IMG/VR virus record: IMGVR_UViG_3300009155_000232 | Span: 1 to 25,303 of that record | Direction: 5' to 3' (one strand) | Length of the DNA: 25,303 bases | DNA from: a virus | Shown: positions 6,941-14,116 of the stretch, piece after piece | Numbering within the stretch: the first letter of the stretch is position 1 | Layout of the letters: every line of letters begins with the position of its first letter | The notes under the pieces: generated by a model | The model's input: only the letters and a program-made list of their open reading frames with translations | Database searches by the model: none | What the model was told of the DNA's origin: nothing | Made by a program: the position numbers and the translations under genes

Positions 6941-7365
6941 TCTGTTTCCCTTTCGAAACAATCCCAACCCTTAGCGGTAGCAAACGCGTTCGGGTCCATA
7001 TACATACGCGCTAACGTCCTACGCAACGCGTCACGCTCTGCACGCAATTCCGCTACCTGCTGTCGAAGTTTCATGGTTTCATCCATAGATTGCAAAGTCT
7101 TTATATCCTGCTGCAACTGCTGGTTTCGAACGCCGATAGGTACGCACGTCATGCAAGTACCTTCTAAGCCTTCCATAATGAGTGCCAACGTCCTACGCAA
7201 CGCGTCATGCTCTGCCGTCAACCGTTCAATTTCGTTAGCGGCTTCGAATTCGTTTTGTTCGCAACGCTGAAACGCGTCCACGTACAACGCGTGAAGGTTT
7301 TCGTTATCCGCTAGGTGCTTGGCGTGAAACGATAAACGCCGTAGCCTGGCGACCAAATCGCTCAT
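6937..7365 (-). CDS. Coiled-coil protein with internal duplication
   Basis: 142 residues, function unknown. Mostly helical with heptad-like Leu/Glu/Arg patterns (EIERLTAEHDALRRTLALI, VAELRAERDALRRTLARM), separated by a loop with C71-x-x-C74. The DALRRTLA block occurs twice, at residues 54-61 and 112-119, encoded by near-identical DNA. The ATG at 7365 overlaps the exonuclease stop as ATGA, so the two are probably translationally coupled. It lies between the exonuclease and annealing genes and may bridge or regulate them; that is inference. No membrane segment. Confidence 0.7.
   Translation of the reverse strand: MSDLVARLRRLSFHAKHLADNENLHALYVDAFQRCEQNEFEAANEIERLTAEHDALRRTLALIMEGLEGTCMTCVPIGVRNQQLQQDIKTLQSMDETMKLRQQVAELRAERDALRRTLARMYMDPNAFATAKGWDCFERETE
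7013..7215. repeat. Near-identical 29-base direct repeat inside a gene
   Basis: Bases 7013-7041 and 7187-7215 match at 28 of 29 positions (one C/T difference). They are 174 bases apart, exactly 58 codons, and both encode the DALRRTLA block of the coiled-coil protein. The identity at DNA level suggests a fairly recent duplication or gene conversion. Confidence 0.9.
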
Positions 7366-8255
7366 GGCGTACCGCCTTCGATCTTGCGGCGCTCCCACGC
7401 TGGAACACCGATTCTCTGCACCTCGTCCGGCCACGCGTCAAAACGCTTAGCCTTTGAAGCCTTGGCCCATAGCGCAATGCCGCGCGAAACTTCTGATTCG
7501 TACATATCAATAACGTCGGCATCCAGGGCAAACGCTGCAATCCCAAACGGCGCCACGGTTTCAATAACAAGGAACACGAAATCGCTAAACGGCACGTTAG
7601 CAAGCCGGCAAACGCGGCGGTAGTGGCAAGCCTGTAGGCCGTAACCCCATCCGACCGACGCAATTGCGCGTTCGAAATCATCGCGGCTTGCGTGGCTACG
7701 TGTGGTTTTCACGTCAACCACAAGCCCGGTATGAGGATCGTACGCATCTAGCCGCGCCTTAATCGGAAAGTCTGCTTCCTTATCGTGCGCGAATACGGAT
7801 ACCTCACGATCCGGGCAAGAGTCAATAAGACGCGGAATCAGGTTAAGCGCCTTGTAGCGATCCATCACGCGCGCCAGCGTTTCGCCCTGTTCCGCCGTAA
7901 TCACGGTGCGCCCGTCCGTGGTTTCTAGAAAGGATTCCCACCGGGCTTTACCTTGCTTGGTGCGCTTATCCACGTCCGGCGCAATGGCAACCAATCCGGA
8001 AAAGATAGTCGGCTCCAAAATCGCGGCGTGAATCGCGGTACCTAATTGCTGCGCCTGGTTGGATTCTTCCTCCATAGCGGCTAGCGCGTGCGCCGGCGTA
8101 GCCCGAAGAACGTTGCGAAGTACGCTAGAACCTAGCGCGACGCTACCGTGGTACTCAGCGGCCGACAAGCCGCGCAGCAAATGAAAGGTTGCGCTACCAG
8201 ACACTTTCGATTCCAAGGATTTGCTACTCATTACTTTTGATCCGAACGTACTCAT
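7362..8255 (-). CDS. RecE/lambda-exo-like PD-(D/E)XK exonuclease
   Basis: 297 residues. The N-terminal LGTAIHAAILEP (71-82, with H76) is typical of phage exonucleases of the YqaJ/RecE type. The catalytic core reads KARLDAYDP (D170) and VVDVKTT (D181-x-K183), then a helix with Q208 and Y212 in GLQACHYRRVC, the QxxxY signature of this group. The enzyme would resect double-stranded ends 5' to 3' and load the annealing protein encoded two genes downstream. The stop at 8257 and ATG at 8255 overlap as TAATG. A second in-frame ATG at 8231 arose from a 24-base duplication; the first has the better ribosome site (GGGGGA). Confidence 0.88.
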   Translation of the reverse strand: MSTFGSKVMSSKSLESKVSGSATFHLLRGLSAAEYHGSVALGSSVLRNVLRATPAHALAAMEEESNQAQQLGTAIHAAILEPTIFSGLVAIAPDVDKRTKQGKARWESFLETTDGRTVITAEQGETLARVMDRYKALNLIPRLIDSCPDREVSVFAHDKEADFPIKARLDAYDPHTGLVVDVKTTRSHASRDDFERAIASVGWGYGLQACHYRRVCRLANVPFSDFVFLVIETVAPFGIAAFALDADVIDMYESEVSRGIALWAKASKAKRFDAWPDEVQRIGVPAWERRKIEGGTP

Positions 8256-8267
8256 TACTTTCGATCC
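8225..8267. repeat. Short tandem duplication carrying two start codons
   Basis: A 19-base segment at 8225-8243 recurs at 8249-8267 with one mismatch and a period of 24. Each copy includes ATTAC and the start codon context of the exonuclease, so the duplication created two in-frame ATGs eight codons apart. Confidence 0.85.
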
Positions 8268-8614
8268 CCCAAAAAGCGCCGGCGATACCAGGCGGATAGA
8301 CCGCCGGCGGGCTTGCCGGTTATGTCTTCCTCGTAGTATTCCTTCCGGCTAGTTCCTTGACCTGTAATAACCAACGGTTGCGGTTCATCGACGCGAAGAA
8401 TGCGCCTAGCAACTGCCAGCACGTCCACGCTATTTAGCGAACGCCCAAGCCCAATACGCTGTTCCTGCAATAACGCAACCATCATGCCAAGCCGCTGGTT
8501 CATTGCAAGGCGGATGGTAAGCGCTTCGCGCGTGTATCCGTCTGCGTCCCAAGACTGCACGGCCAGCGCGCAATCTTCCGCAATCTTTCCAAACTCTTGC
8601 GTTTCGCTGTTCAA
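8255..8614 (-). CDS. Unknown small early protein (TTG start)
   Basis: 119 residues, unrecognised. The start is TTG at 8614: AGGGGGTG lies five bases upstream and the TTG overlaps the previous stop as TTGA, so coupling is likely. Predicted helical in the first 75 residues (FGKIAEDCALAVQSW, ALTIRLAMNQRLGMMVALLQ), with a basic C terminus (SAWYRRRFLGDRK) that could contact nucleic acid. It directly precedes the exonuclease gene. No motif gives a function. Confidence 0.65.
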   Translation of the reverse strand: MNSETQEFGKIAEDCALAVQSWDADGYTREALTIRLAMNQRLGMMVALLQEQRIGLGRSLNSVDVLAVARRILRVDEPQPLVITGQGTSRKEYYEEDITGKPAGGLSAWYRRRFLGDRK

Positions 8615-8841
8615 TTTTCACCCCCTACCAACCAGGCGTTCGCTTCGCGCTGAATGCTCGGACCCACTTCGCCCATTGCCACCGATGCAAGGATTTCCGC
8701 GGCTTGCATAAGCCCATCGTTAGCCTTGAAAAACACGCGCTGAATAGCAATAGCCGCGCGGCGCTTGCTTTGCTGCTTACTTTGCGGGTCCATTAGAATC
8801 CCAAGCGCTAGGGAAACTGCGTGCGTTGCGTCATTCTTCAT
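8611..8841 (-). CDS. Unknown 76-residue protein, first gene of the early module
   Basis: 76 residues starting at ATG 8841, with GGAGG nine bases upstream. An upstream in-frame start would run through the large hairpin and is not favoured. The sequence is helical and polar (SKQQSKRRAAIAIQRVFFKA, LMQAAEILASVAMG), without a recognised family. It is the first gene after the putative promoter and hairpin, so it would be the promoter-proximal gene of the replication and recombination module. Confidence 0.65.
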   Translation of the reverse strand: MKNDATHAVSLALGILMDPQSKQQSKRRAAIAIQRVFFKANDGLMQAAEILASVAMGEVGPSIQREANAWLVGGEN

Positions 8842-8854
8842 AGCCAAACCTCCG

Positions 8855-8924
8855 GCACCGCAGGGACCGCCGACGTTGCAACCGAATCGCCGCGCGTTTC
8901 GAACGCCGGCGGTCCCTGTAGTGC
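8855..8924 (-). other. Long leader hairpin before the early module
   Basis: Two 23-base arms (8855-8877 and 8902-8924) pair at 20 positions around a 24-base loop. On the minus-strand transcript two of the three exceptions become G-U wobbles, leaving one mismatch. On the plus strand only one becomes a wobble. This favours an RNA hairpin in the minus-strand leader. There is no T run after it, and it ends just before the GGAGG site of the next gene, so a leader structure or processing site is more likely than a terminator. Confidence 0.65.
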
Positions 8925-8966
8925 CTGAAATTGAAGTAGCGCGGTATTCCATCGGTTGCGAGGGCA

Positions 8967-8995
8967 ATTGTTGCCTAAACCCGTTCCGCTGTCAA
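8967..8995 (-). promoter_or_regulatory. Putative sigma70-type promoter for the early module
   Basis: On the minus strand a perfect TTGACA (8990-8995) is followed after 17 bases by AACAAT (8967-8972), four of six matches to the -10 consensus. Transcription would start near 8960, leaving a leader of about 120 bases that contains the hairpin 8855-8924. The position, between the structural and DNA-metabolism modules, fits an early promoter. Host promoter preferences are unknown. Confidence 0.45.
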
Positions 8996-9003
8996 GCCCC
9001 GTT

Positions 9004-9537
9004 TTACTCGGCGTTTTTGCCTAGTTTTGCTTTCGCTTGGTGCGCTAGCGTGCCCAAGAAACCGATAGCCGCTTCCGCCGCTGCGCCAATGGTCGCGCCG
9101 GTCCCGTCAACCTGGCCCCACTTCTTCAGCGGGCACGCCGCGCCGGCAATTGTCAACTTCACGGAAAGCGCCGCGCGCGGCCCCGCACCGCAACCGCATT
9201 TAGTACAAAACCCAAGCCCGCCGGCGTCGGTTTTACCTTGCAGTTCCAGCGCGCGCGCATCGCACGCTAGGCAAAGCGCTTTACGGGCTTCAAAATCTGC
9301 GTCCGACGCTGGACCCTGCGTAGCGTGCTTCAGTTCCGCTGCGGCGTAAGCCGCTGCCAGGCTTGCCGCTCCAAAGCGCTGCGTTTCCCCTATGGCCATT
9401 TCGGCGCGCACGCCGGATACAACGCGGTGCGGACATTGCTTGCAGACTCCAAAGGACGGTCGCCCTCCGTAATGCCCGGCACCGCAGCAGCCGCCGCCGG
9501 GCACGCCGCAGTCGCTCCAATGCTCGCATTCGGTCAC
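9004..9537 (-). CDS. Cysteine-rich protein, likely metal-binding
   Basis: 177 residues with 12 cysteines in two clusters. The N-terminal cluster (residues 4-35) follows C-x5-C-x6-CC-x13-C-x2-C with a GGRPS motif. The C-terminal cluster includes CLAC, FCTKCGCG and AACPLKKW. Between them is an Ala-rich helical region. The spacing suggests two small zinc or iron-sulfur knuckles. I recognise similar architecture from phage and planctomycete-associated hypothetical proteins but know no function. It starts at GTG 9537, overlapping the previous stop as GTGA, and ends the structural half. Confidence 0.7.
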   Translation of the reverse strand: MTECEHWSDCGVPGGGCCGAGHYGGRPSFGVCKQCPHRVVSGVRAEMAIGETQRFGAASLAAAYAAAELKHATQGPASDADFEARKALCLACDARALELQGKTDAGGLGFCTKCGCGAGPRAALSVKLTIAGAACPLKKWGQVDGTGATIGAAAEAAIGFLGTLAHQAKAKLGKNAE

Positions 9538-10175
9538 GAAATCACCACGCTAATGCTCATGCATCCCTCGTTAGTCCCGCAACGCTCCAAAAAAAGTCCG
9601 GTGCAACTGACGTATGTGCCTAGTGGTGTTGCCGTGCCCTGCTTGCACATTATTACGGTGGTTCTATCGCAATCCAAGTAGAACAAACATCCGTAACCCC
9701 ATCGGCAAGAAACGCAATTTTGACCCTGATAGTAATCTGCCGATGGATTCAAATTTTCTACTGGTATTGCACTAGTCACCGTAAAACTGATCGTCCAATT
9801 TTGACAGTACCCCAACTCGGGGTAGTTGGGATCGATGACGAATGATCCGTCTGTTCCGATTGAAATAGTGTCGATCATTGCAAGCGCATTCGCGCTGCAA
9901 TCATTGCTACATTTCCAATCGCTGATTGTTTCGCACCGAAACCCGCTACAAGATTGGCCTTCGGTAACGGTTGGATACCAAACGTAACGTGGACAGATAT
10001 TGCAGGTACCGCAAGGGGCAGTCACCTCGTTTGAAAGAATTCGCGTAACTGTGTGCGAAGTGCCGCAGCAATCTACAATGGTAATAGTTGCCGTAACACT
10101 AGACGGATTCGGCGTTCCTGCCGGGCATTTGCAATCGCCCCCGCAGCAACAAGAACTAGCCGCCATTAGCGACAT
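9534..10175 (-). CDS. Highly cysteine-rich structural-type protein
   Basis: 213 residues, 23 of them cysteine (about 11 percent). The N terminus opens with CCC and a CxxC-type cluster; the rest alternates beta-prone Thr/Ser/Val stretches with Cys pairs (CGTCNIC, CVSC). There is no signal peptide or membrane segment. The pattern suggests a disulfide- or metal-stabilised beta-rich extracellular or virion protein, perhaps a tail tip or host-contact component, but no family was identified. The base composition is more AT-rich than its neighbours (for example 9720-9860), which may mark a separate origin. The ATG at 10175 has AAGGG upstream. Confidence 0.7.
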   Translation of the reverse strand: MSLMAASSCCCGGDCKCPAGTPNPSSVTATITIVDCCGTSHTVTRILSNEVTAPCGTCNICPRYVWYPTVTEGQSCSGFRCETISDWKCSNDCSANALAMIDTISIGTDGSFVIDPNYPELGYCQNWTISFTVTSAIPVENLNPSADYYQGQNCVSCRWGYGCLFYLDCDRTTVIMCKQGTATPLGTYVSCTGLFLERCGTNEGCMSISVVIS

Positions 10176-10177
10176 GG

Positions 10178-10309
10178 TTAACCCTTGCGCTTAAACAAGT
10201 CTGCCACGCGGCTAACCGGGAAAACGTGGCCGGCAATGTATCCGGCAAACGCGGTAAAGCACGCAAACCAAACCGAACCCAACCAGGCCGAAAAATTAGC
10301 GTCGATCAT
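10178..10309 (-). CDS. 43-residue membrane peptide (holin-like candidate)
   Basis: A short reading frame from ATG 10309 to TAA 10178, encoding MIDANFSAWLGSVW, then a hydrophobic stretch to about residue 30, and a basic end, DLFKRKG. It has one predicted membrane span with a positively charged cytoplasmic tail. It overlaps the preceding lipoprotein-like gene by 14 bases and ends three bases before the next start. Small size, one span and position between tail and Cys-rich genes fit a holin or lysis accessory, without family support. Confidence 0.55.
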   Translation of the reverse strand: MIDANFSAWLGSVWFACFTAFAGYIAGHVFPVSRVADLFKRKG

Positions 10310-10829
10310 CGTCTACCGTACCTTTCTGTTGCTGGCGGTATGCCTTGTCGAAAAGGGGATCGGCAACCCGCCTAGCCGAAACCCATTCCCTAGCGCTTTC
10401 CTTATGCGCCGGGTCGATTGTAGCCGCCGCTAGTTCCGCTTCCGCGCGAACACGCTTAGGGATAAGCCCAAAGAATGCACGTAACGCAATGCCTAGCCCG
10501 GTCTGCCACACAAGCACAACCACGGCAAGCACCACGCCAAGCACAAGCCCGTACTTAATCAGCACCGCCCAAAACGGAACCGAATCCACCACGCCAGGTA
10601 AAGCGTTATGGATGCTGCCGGCAGCGTGGTTAATGGCCGTGGCCTGAACCGCAATATCAGCGGCCATAGCGCATACGTCCGAATCGGTTGAAACGCTGCC
10701 TATTTCATTCGCTAGCCGATGGATTTCCGCCGCCCTGTCCGCAACGTCTGTAGCGGCTACCGCAATGGCCCTAGACGGGCTACAAGCCGCCAGGGCGATT
10801 AGTAGCAGCATGGCGGCTATCCGAATCAC
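10296..10829 (-). CDS. Lipoprotein-like membrane protein (spanin candidate)
   Basis: 177 residues starting at GTG 10829 (GTGA overlap with the previous gene). Residues 1-16 form a bacterial lipoprotein signal with lipobox LAAC (13-16). A helical region 20-80 leads to a hydrophobic span at 86-110, possibly extended to 123, and a basic, helical C-terminal tail of about 55 residues. An outer-membrane lipid anchor plus an inner-membrane span is the layout of a unimolecular spanin, although those usually end soon after the span. A holin accessory is another possibility. A lipobox implies a host with a lipoprotein pathway; an outer membrane is inferred. Confidence 0.6.
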   Translation of the reverse strand: MIRIAAMLLLIALAACSPSRAIAVAATDVADRAAEIHRLANEIGSVSTDSDVCAMAADIAVQATAINHAAGSIHNALPGVVDSVPFWAVLIKYGLVLGVVLAVVVLVWQTGLGIALRAFFGLIPKRVRAEAELAAATIDPAHKESAREWVSARRVADPLFDKAYRQQQKGTVDDDRR

Positions 10830-11110
10830 CGGCGCGCCTCCAACCTGTCTAGGCGAACGGCAACGGCTTGCAGCGCTTCACCATGTTTGGAATCGTTAGC
10901 GGCCCCCAAGACTTGGGATTTAACCAGGTCCGAAGCAATGGCCCTAAGTTCCGTAATGTCCCTATCTTGTCTATCCAAAATGGCGTCCTTGCGGCCAAGC
11001 GTTACAAACACGCCGGCTACGCCTATCATCAGAACCGCCAATTGGAAAACCTGAATAGCCAACGCTAACCCTTGCGTCTGCTGCTTTGCTGGTTGCTGGT
11101 AAGGATTCAC
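10826..11110 (-). CDS. Small membrane protein with C-terminal coiled coil
   Basis: 94 residues from GTG 11110, which overlaps the previous stop as GTGA. A polar N terminus (NPYQQPAKQQTQG) is followed by one membrane span (about 15-38) and then a helical, charged domain (ILDRQDRDITELRAIASDLV) likely to form a coiled coil. This resembles phage holin accessory or haemolysin XhlA-type layouts, though orientation differs. Together with the next two genes it forms a cluster of three small membrane proteins. Confidence 0.6.
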   Translation of the reverse strand: MNPYQQPAKQQTQGLALAIQVFQLAVLMIGVAGVFVTLGRKDAILDRQDRDITELRAIASDLVKSQVLGAANDSKHGEALQAVAVRLDRLEARR

Positions 11111-11658
11111 GGTAGCCCCGCTTCGCCTTCGCCACCGCCGCCTTCGTTGCCACCCGTGAACGCCGGGCATTGCCCATCGATTGGATTTGTAGCGTTAAAG
11201 AAATACAACGGTTGCCCGTTGGTACGCGTTAGGGCGTGCATAAGCACTACCGTATTGTTTGCAATCGCGTTATAGGAAAAGCCCGTAGGAATATAAACCG
11301 CCGTCACGCCTGGACCCAAAATGGTTTCGGCTCCAATGGTTTGCGGTCCCTCGTTACCGTTAATCGCCTTGCCATAGGTTGTAACAAGACTCGATTTCTT
11401 ACGGTACGTAGCGGACGTTACGTAGGTGCCATCGTTGCTTACTACAATTTCTTCCCAATCGTATAACCACGCCTTTGTTTTTGCCGTTCTCAGCGTTGCG
11501 CCCGTAATGCGGGCAAGAAAAAGCACGTAGGTTTTATTACTGCTAACGCTAGTAGAAGGACCGTCCGAAATGCTATTTACGGCATCGGCAATTTGTCTAA
11601 TCATGGCCGGCGACCACGGCCCCAAACGCTGTTTGGTATTGCCGTTAACGCGCGGCAT
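11107..11658 (-). CDS. Putative tail tip or distal tail protein
   Basis: 183 residues from ATG 11658, which overlaps the previous stop as TAATG. The sequence is beta-rich and Thr/Asn-rich (KTYVLFLARITGATLRTAKTKAWLYDWEEI, GPGVTAVYIPTGFSYNAIANNTVVLMHA), ending in a Gly/Glu-rich tail (GGNEGGGGEGEAGLP). This is typical of phage structural proteins, and its place after the tape measure and a 312-residue protein fits the tail tip. I do not recognise a family. Confidence 0.55.
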   Translation of the reverse strand: MPRVNGNTKQRLGPWSPAMIRQIADAVNSISDGPSTSVSSNKTYVLFLARITGATLRTAKTKAWLYDWEEIVVSNDGTYVTSATYRKKSSLVTTYGKAINGNEGPQTIGAETILGPGVTAVYIPTGFSYNAIANNTVVLMHALTRTNGQPLYFFNATNPIDGQCPAFTGGNEGGGGEGEAGLP

Positions 11659-12596
11659 TAGACTAGGTAAACCCCAAGGTTTACGCACGCTGCGCCGAAC
11701 GCCGCGGTTTTTGGGAATGGTTGCTTCCAATAGACGCAACGCGCATACGTTGCTCCGGCACCGCTCGGCTCGCTCGGCGTGCCCGTGCAAGTATCCGCCT
11801 TAGCGCTGGCCTTCACTTCGCCGTTAGGCAACTTGCCGGCAACCTGGCGCAAATGGTAGCCATTGTCCCACGCGAATTCCCACGTTTGCTCGTAGGTTCC
11901 AGCGCCCACGCGCGAAATGCTGCAACCAGTAAATAGCAGGGTGCGGGCGGCAAAACTGTACGGACCTAGGTTAACGCTATCGCTGTTACGCTTGTTTAGA
12001 AATGTGAGCGGAACGCTTGGGCGGCCAAGCACTACGTTACGCACCGTGATACGGGCGACGTTCACGAAACCCGTAATAGGTTCTCCGCCGCTATCCACCT
12101 TTTCGCCACCAATGTCTACTTCGGTTGGATTGTCGATAGCGCTACCGCTTGGGAACGTAATTGCCGTGGCTCCATCCGTACGCCAGATGTCCACGGATTG
12201 CGCTTCAAGGCTTGCTTCCAGCGCTGTAAACCCGCTTTGGTTTTCGTTCTTGGCGTCAATTTCCGTACCGCTTTGCTGGCCCACCAAACTATCCAAAACT
12301 ACGGAGGCTTCCCACACTTGCCCGCCGGCGTCCGCTTGCTTGAAGTCTACGGATACCTGGCGGCACCGGGCGGTAAGGTAGGCGCCCAACTCCGTTAGGC
12401 AACCGTCCGCAGCGCTTCCGCGATCATAGGTGCTATAAACCTTCGCTTGGACCGTGCTGGAAGAAAGCACGTCTTGAATCGTTAGCGCGGCGCCAGCATC
12501 ATCCCAAATGCGATAGGTTGCGGTGCCCGCAAACTTTCCGCGGTCGAAGGTTATGTTAACGCCGCCGTCGGTATGTAATGCGATTTGGATAGCCAT
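11658..12596 (-). CDS. Putative minor tail protein (distal tail/hub region)
   Basis: 312 residues, the gene directly after the tape measure, where siphoviruses encode distal tail or hub proteins. Predicted mostly beta (GGVNITFDRGKFAGTATYRIWDD, ARITVRNVVLGRPSVPLTFLNKR), with a Thr/Gly-rich C terminus containing several cysteines. No lysozyme or peptidase motif is visible. The ATG at 12596 overlaps the tape measure stop as TAATG. The role is inferred from gene order only. Confidence 0.55.
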   Translation of the reverse strand: MAIQIALHTDGGVNITFDRGKFAGTATYRIWDDAGAALTIQDVLSSSTVQAKVYSTYDRGSAADGCLTELGAYLTARCRQVSVDFKQADAGGQVWEASVVLDSLVGQQSGTEIDAKNENQSGFTALEASLEAQSVDIWRTDGATAITFPSGSAIDNPTEVDIGGEKVDSGGEPITGFVNVARITVRNVVLGRPSVPLTFLNKRNSDSVNLGPYSFAARTLLFTGCSISRVGAGTYEQTWEFAWDNGYHLRQVAGKLPNGEVKASAKADTCTGTPSEPSGAGATYARCVYWKQPFPKTAAFGAACVNLGVYLV

Positions 12597-13798
12597 TATG
12601 GTGCCGCCGCCGCATTTGCCATGCGGCCCGTGTTCTCCGCAACCTTTGCGGTATTAATTGCCGTTGCTTGCGCGGGCTTTGCCAACTTGTCTAACCCCGT
12701 GGTCATGCCGGCCATTTTAACGCCGCCTACCGCCGTTGAAATGTTTTCAACGTTAGACATAGCCGCGACTGGGTTTTCCGCTGCGCCCTTGGTTGCCTGA
12801 ATAGCCCGAAACAATTCCCAAGCCTTAGCGGTAGTTTCGTCGCTAAGGTCCGCGTTGGCGATTTTCTTGCGGAATAGTTCTTCCTCCGTCATCGTCTGCT
12901 GGTCTAGGGCGTCTTGCAGACTGCTAAGGAAATCTATTTGGTCCTGGTTGTAGCGGTCCTCGGCGTCTTGCCGGTCCTTCGCACGGCTAGCGGCCGCATC
13001 GGCAATGTCCTTTTGTTCCTTAAGTACTCGGGCAGTTTCCTTTTCGGCTTCGGCTTGCTGCTTAGCGGCGTTCGCCTTTTCTTCACCCGCTTGAATAAGA
13101 CGTACTTGGGCTTCGTATTCCAACCTAAGCCCGTTTTCGGTTTCCAAAAATGCCTTTAACCGCGCCTGACGGTCCATGTATTTTCCGTCGGCTCCCTTAA
13201 CTCCAGCGCCAGTTTCAATGATTTTTTGCTCGGTTTCGAAATACTGCTTTCGTAAAGCGTTTTGGCGCTCCTGATTTGCAAGCGCAAGTTCGCCAATCTG
13301 CCTTTGGGCGTCACCCATTTTTAAGTAATCTTCCAAGCCCGTTTGCAGGATGAATTTTCCCTTTGTCGATGCTTGGTTCTTCTGCAATTCGGCGAACGCA
13401 TCGCGTGCCGCTTGCGCTGCTTTCTCTTGCGCCTTGTAACTTGCCGACGCCAAATTTTCTAGGATTTGGTAGCCCTGGCCAAGAATCGGAACGCTTCTAA
13501 CAATGTCAAAAATGCCTTCGCCAATGCCGTTAATGACGGCTTGCGCCTTTGATCCGTTGGCACCAATGTTTGCGGTAAACTTTTCAACGCTGCTAAGCAC
13601 CGTGGAAACGCCTTGCACGCCAGCAACTGCCACAATGCCCTTGCCTAACGCGCGGCTAAAGGATCGGCCCGATTTCTCTAGAATCGTTTCGGTAGCGCTG
13701 GCGCCCTTTGTGGTTGCCGCCTTTACCTGTTCCCATCCCGCCAAATACTCGGCGGTTTGGAGCGCAATCGTTGTACGAAAATTGGCAATGTTCGCCAC
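12596..13798 (-). CDS. Short tape measure protein
   Basis: 400 residues from GTG 13798, with AGGGG upstream. The layout is that of tail tape measures: an N-terminal helical part, hydrophobic segments around residues 50-75 and 90-115 (KGIVAVAGVQGVSTVL, IVRSVPILGQGYQIL), then a long Ala/Gln/Lys/Glu-rich coiled coil (AQEKAAQAARDAFAELQKNQ, AKQQAEAEKETARVLKEQK) and an Ala-rich tail. It directly follows the frameshifted chaperone genes, as in lambda-like tail modules. It is much shorter than lambda gpH (853 residues), so the tail should be correspondingly short, if it is the sole length ruler. Confidence 0.8.
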   Translation of the reverse strand: MANIANFRTTIALQTAEYLAGWEQVKAATTKGASATETILEKSGRSFSRALGKGIVAVAGVQGVSTVLSSVEKFTANIGANGSKAQAVINGIGEGIFDIVRSVPILGQGYQILENLASASYKAQEKAAQAARDAFAELQKNQASTKGKFILQTGLEDYLKMGDAQRQIGELALANQERQNALRKQYFETEQKIIETGAGVKGADGKYMDRQARLKAFLETENGLRLEYEAQVRLIQAGEEKANAAKQQAEAEKETARVLKEQKDIADAAASRAKDRQDAEDRYNQDQIDFLSSLQDALDQQTMTEEELFRKKIANADLSDETTAKAWELFRAIQATKGAAENPVAAMSNVENISTAVGGVKMAGMTTGLDKLAKPAQATAINTAKVAENTGRMANAAAAP

Positions 13799-13801
13799 GG
13801 G

Positions 13802-14116
13802 CTAGCCCCTTTTATATTGCGCCCGAAGCGCTGCAAGCACTTCCGCCGGCGTCTGCTTTGGCTTGTCCATGAACGGCATGAAATCCGATGGCTTGAACGG
13901 ATCGCCCTTAGCCCGATGGCAATTTGCAACGGTTGCGGCAATGATGCCGGCCCGAAGGTCTGCACGCTGTTCCCCAATAGGTTCTAGCGCGTCATAGGCA
14001 ATCCATTCCGTTAACTCTTGTGCCGTCATGGTTTCGCCTAATTCCTGTACCGTGCGGCCAAGCGCTAAAGCAAGACGAAAAAGGAATTTCCTTAGCGGCC
14101 GCTGTCGGAATTTCCC
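13802..14116 (-). CDS. Tail assembly chaperone, T-type extension made by -1 frameshift
   Basis: This frame is open from the slippery site to TAG at 13802. After the slip it reads FRQRPLRKFLFRLALALG, then TVQELGETMTAQELTEWIAY and DALEPIGEQRADLRAGIIAA, which matches the lambda gpT-type domain (ELxEWxAY...EPxGExRADLRAxIIAxTxAN). An ATG at 14029 lies inside this domain and would give a truncated 75-residue product, so the upstream frame is probably reached by frameshifting. The fusion would be 113 residues of the G-type protein plus 102 from this frame, 215 in all. Such G-T products chaperone the tape measure during tail assembly. Confidence 0.85.
   Translation of the reverse strand, partial: GKFRQRPLRKFLFRLALALGRTVQELGETMTAQELTEWIAYDALEPIGEQRADLRAGIIAATVANCHRAKGDPFKPSDFMPFMDKPKQTPAEVLAALRAQYKRG

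Noticed and set aside
8765-9349. Plus-strand 194-residue open frame
   Set aside because: It runs antisense to the 76- and 177-residue genes and through the hairpin; composition is Ala/Pro/Ser-rich as expected from the opposite strand.
14029-14029. ATG at 14029 as an independent start of a 75-residue gene
   Set aside because: The start lies inside a continuous T-type domain that is open back to the slippery site, so a frameshift product is favoured.
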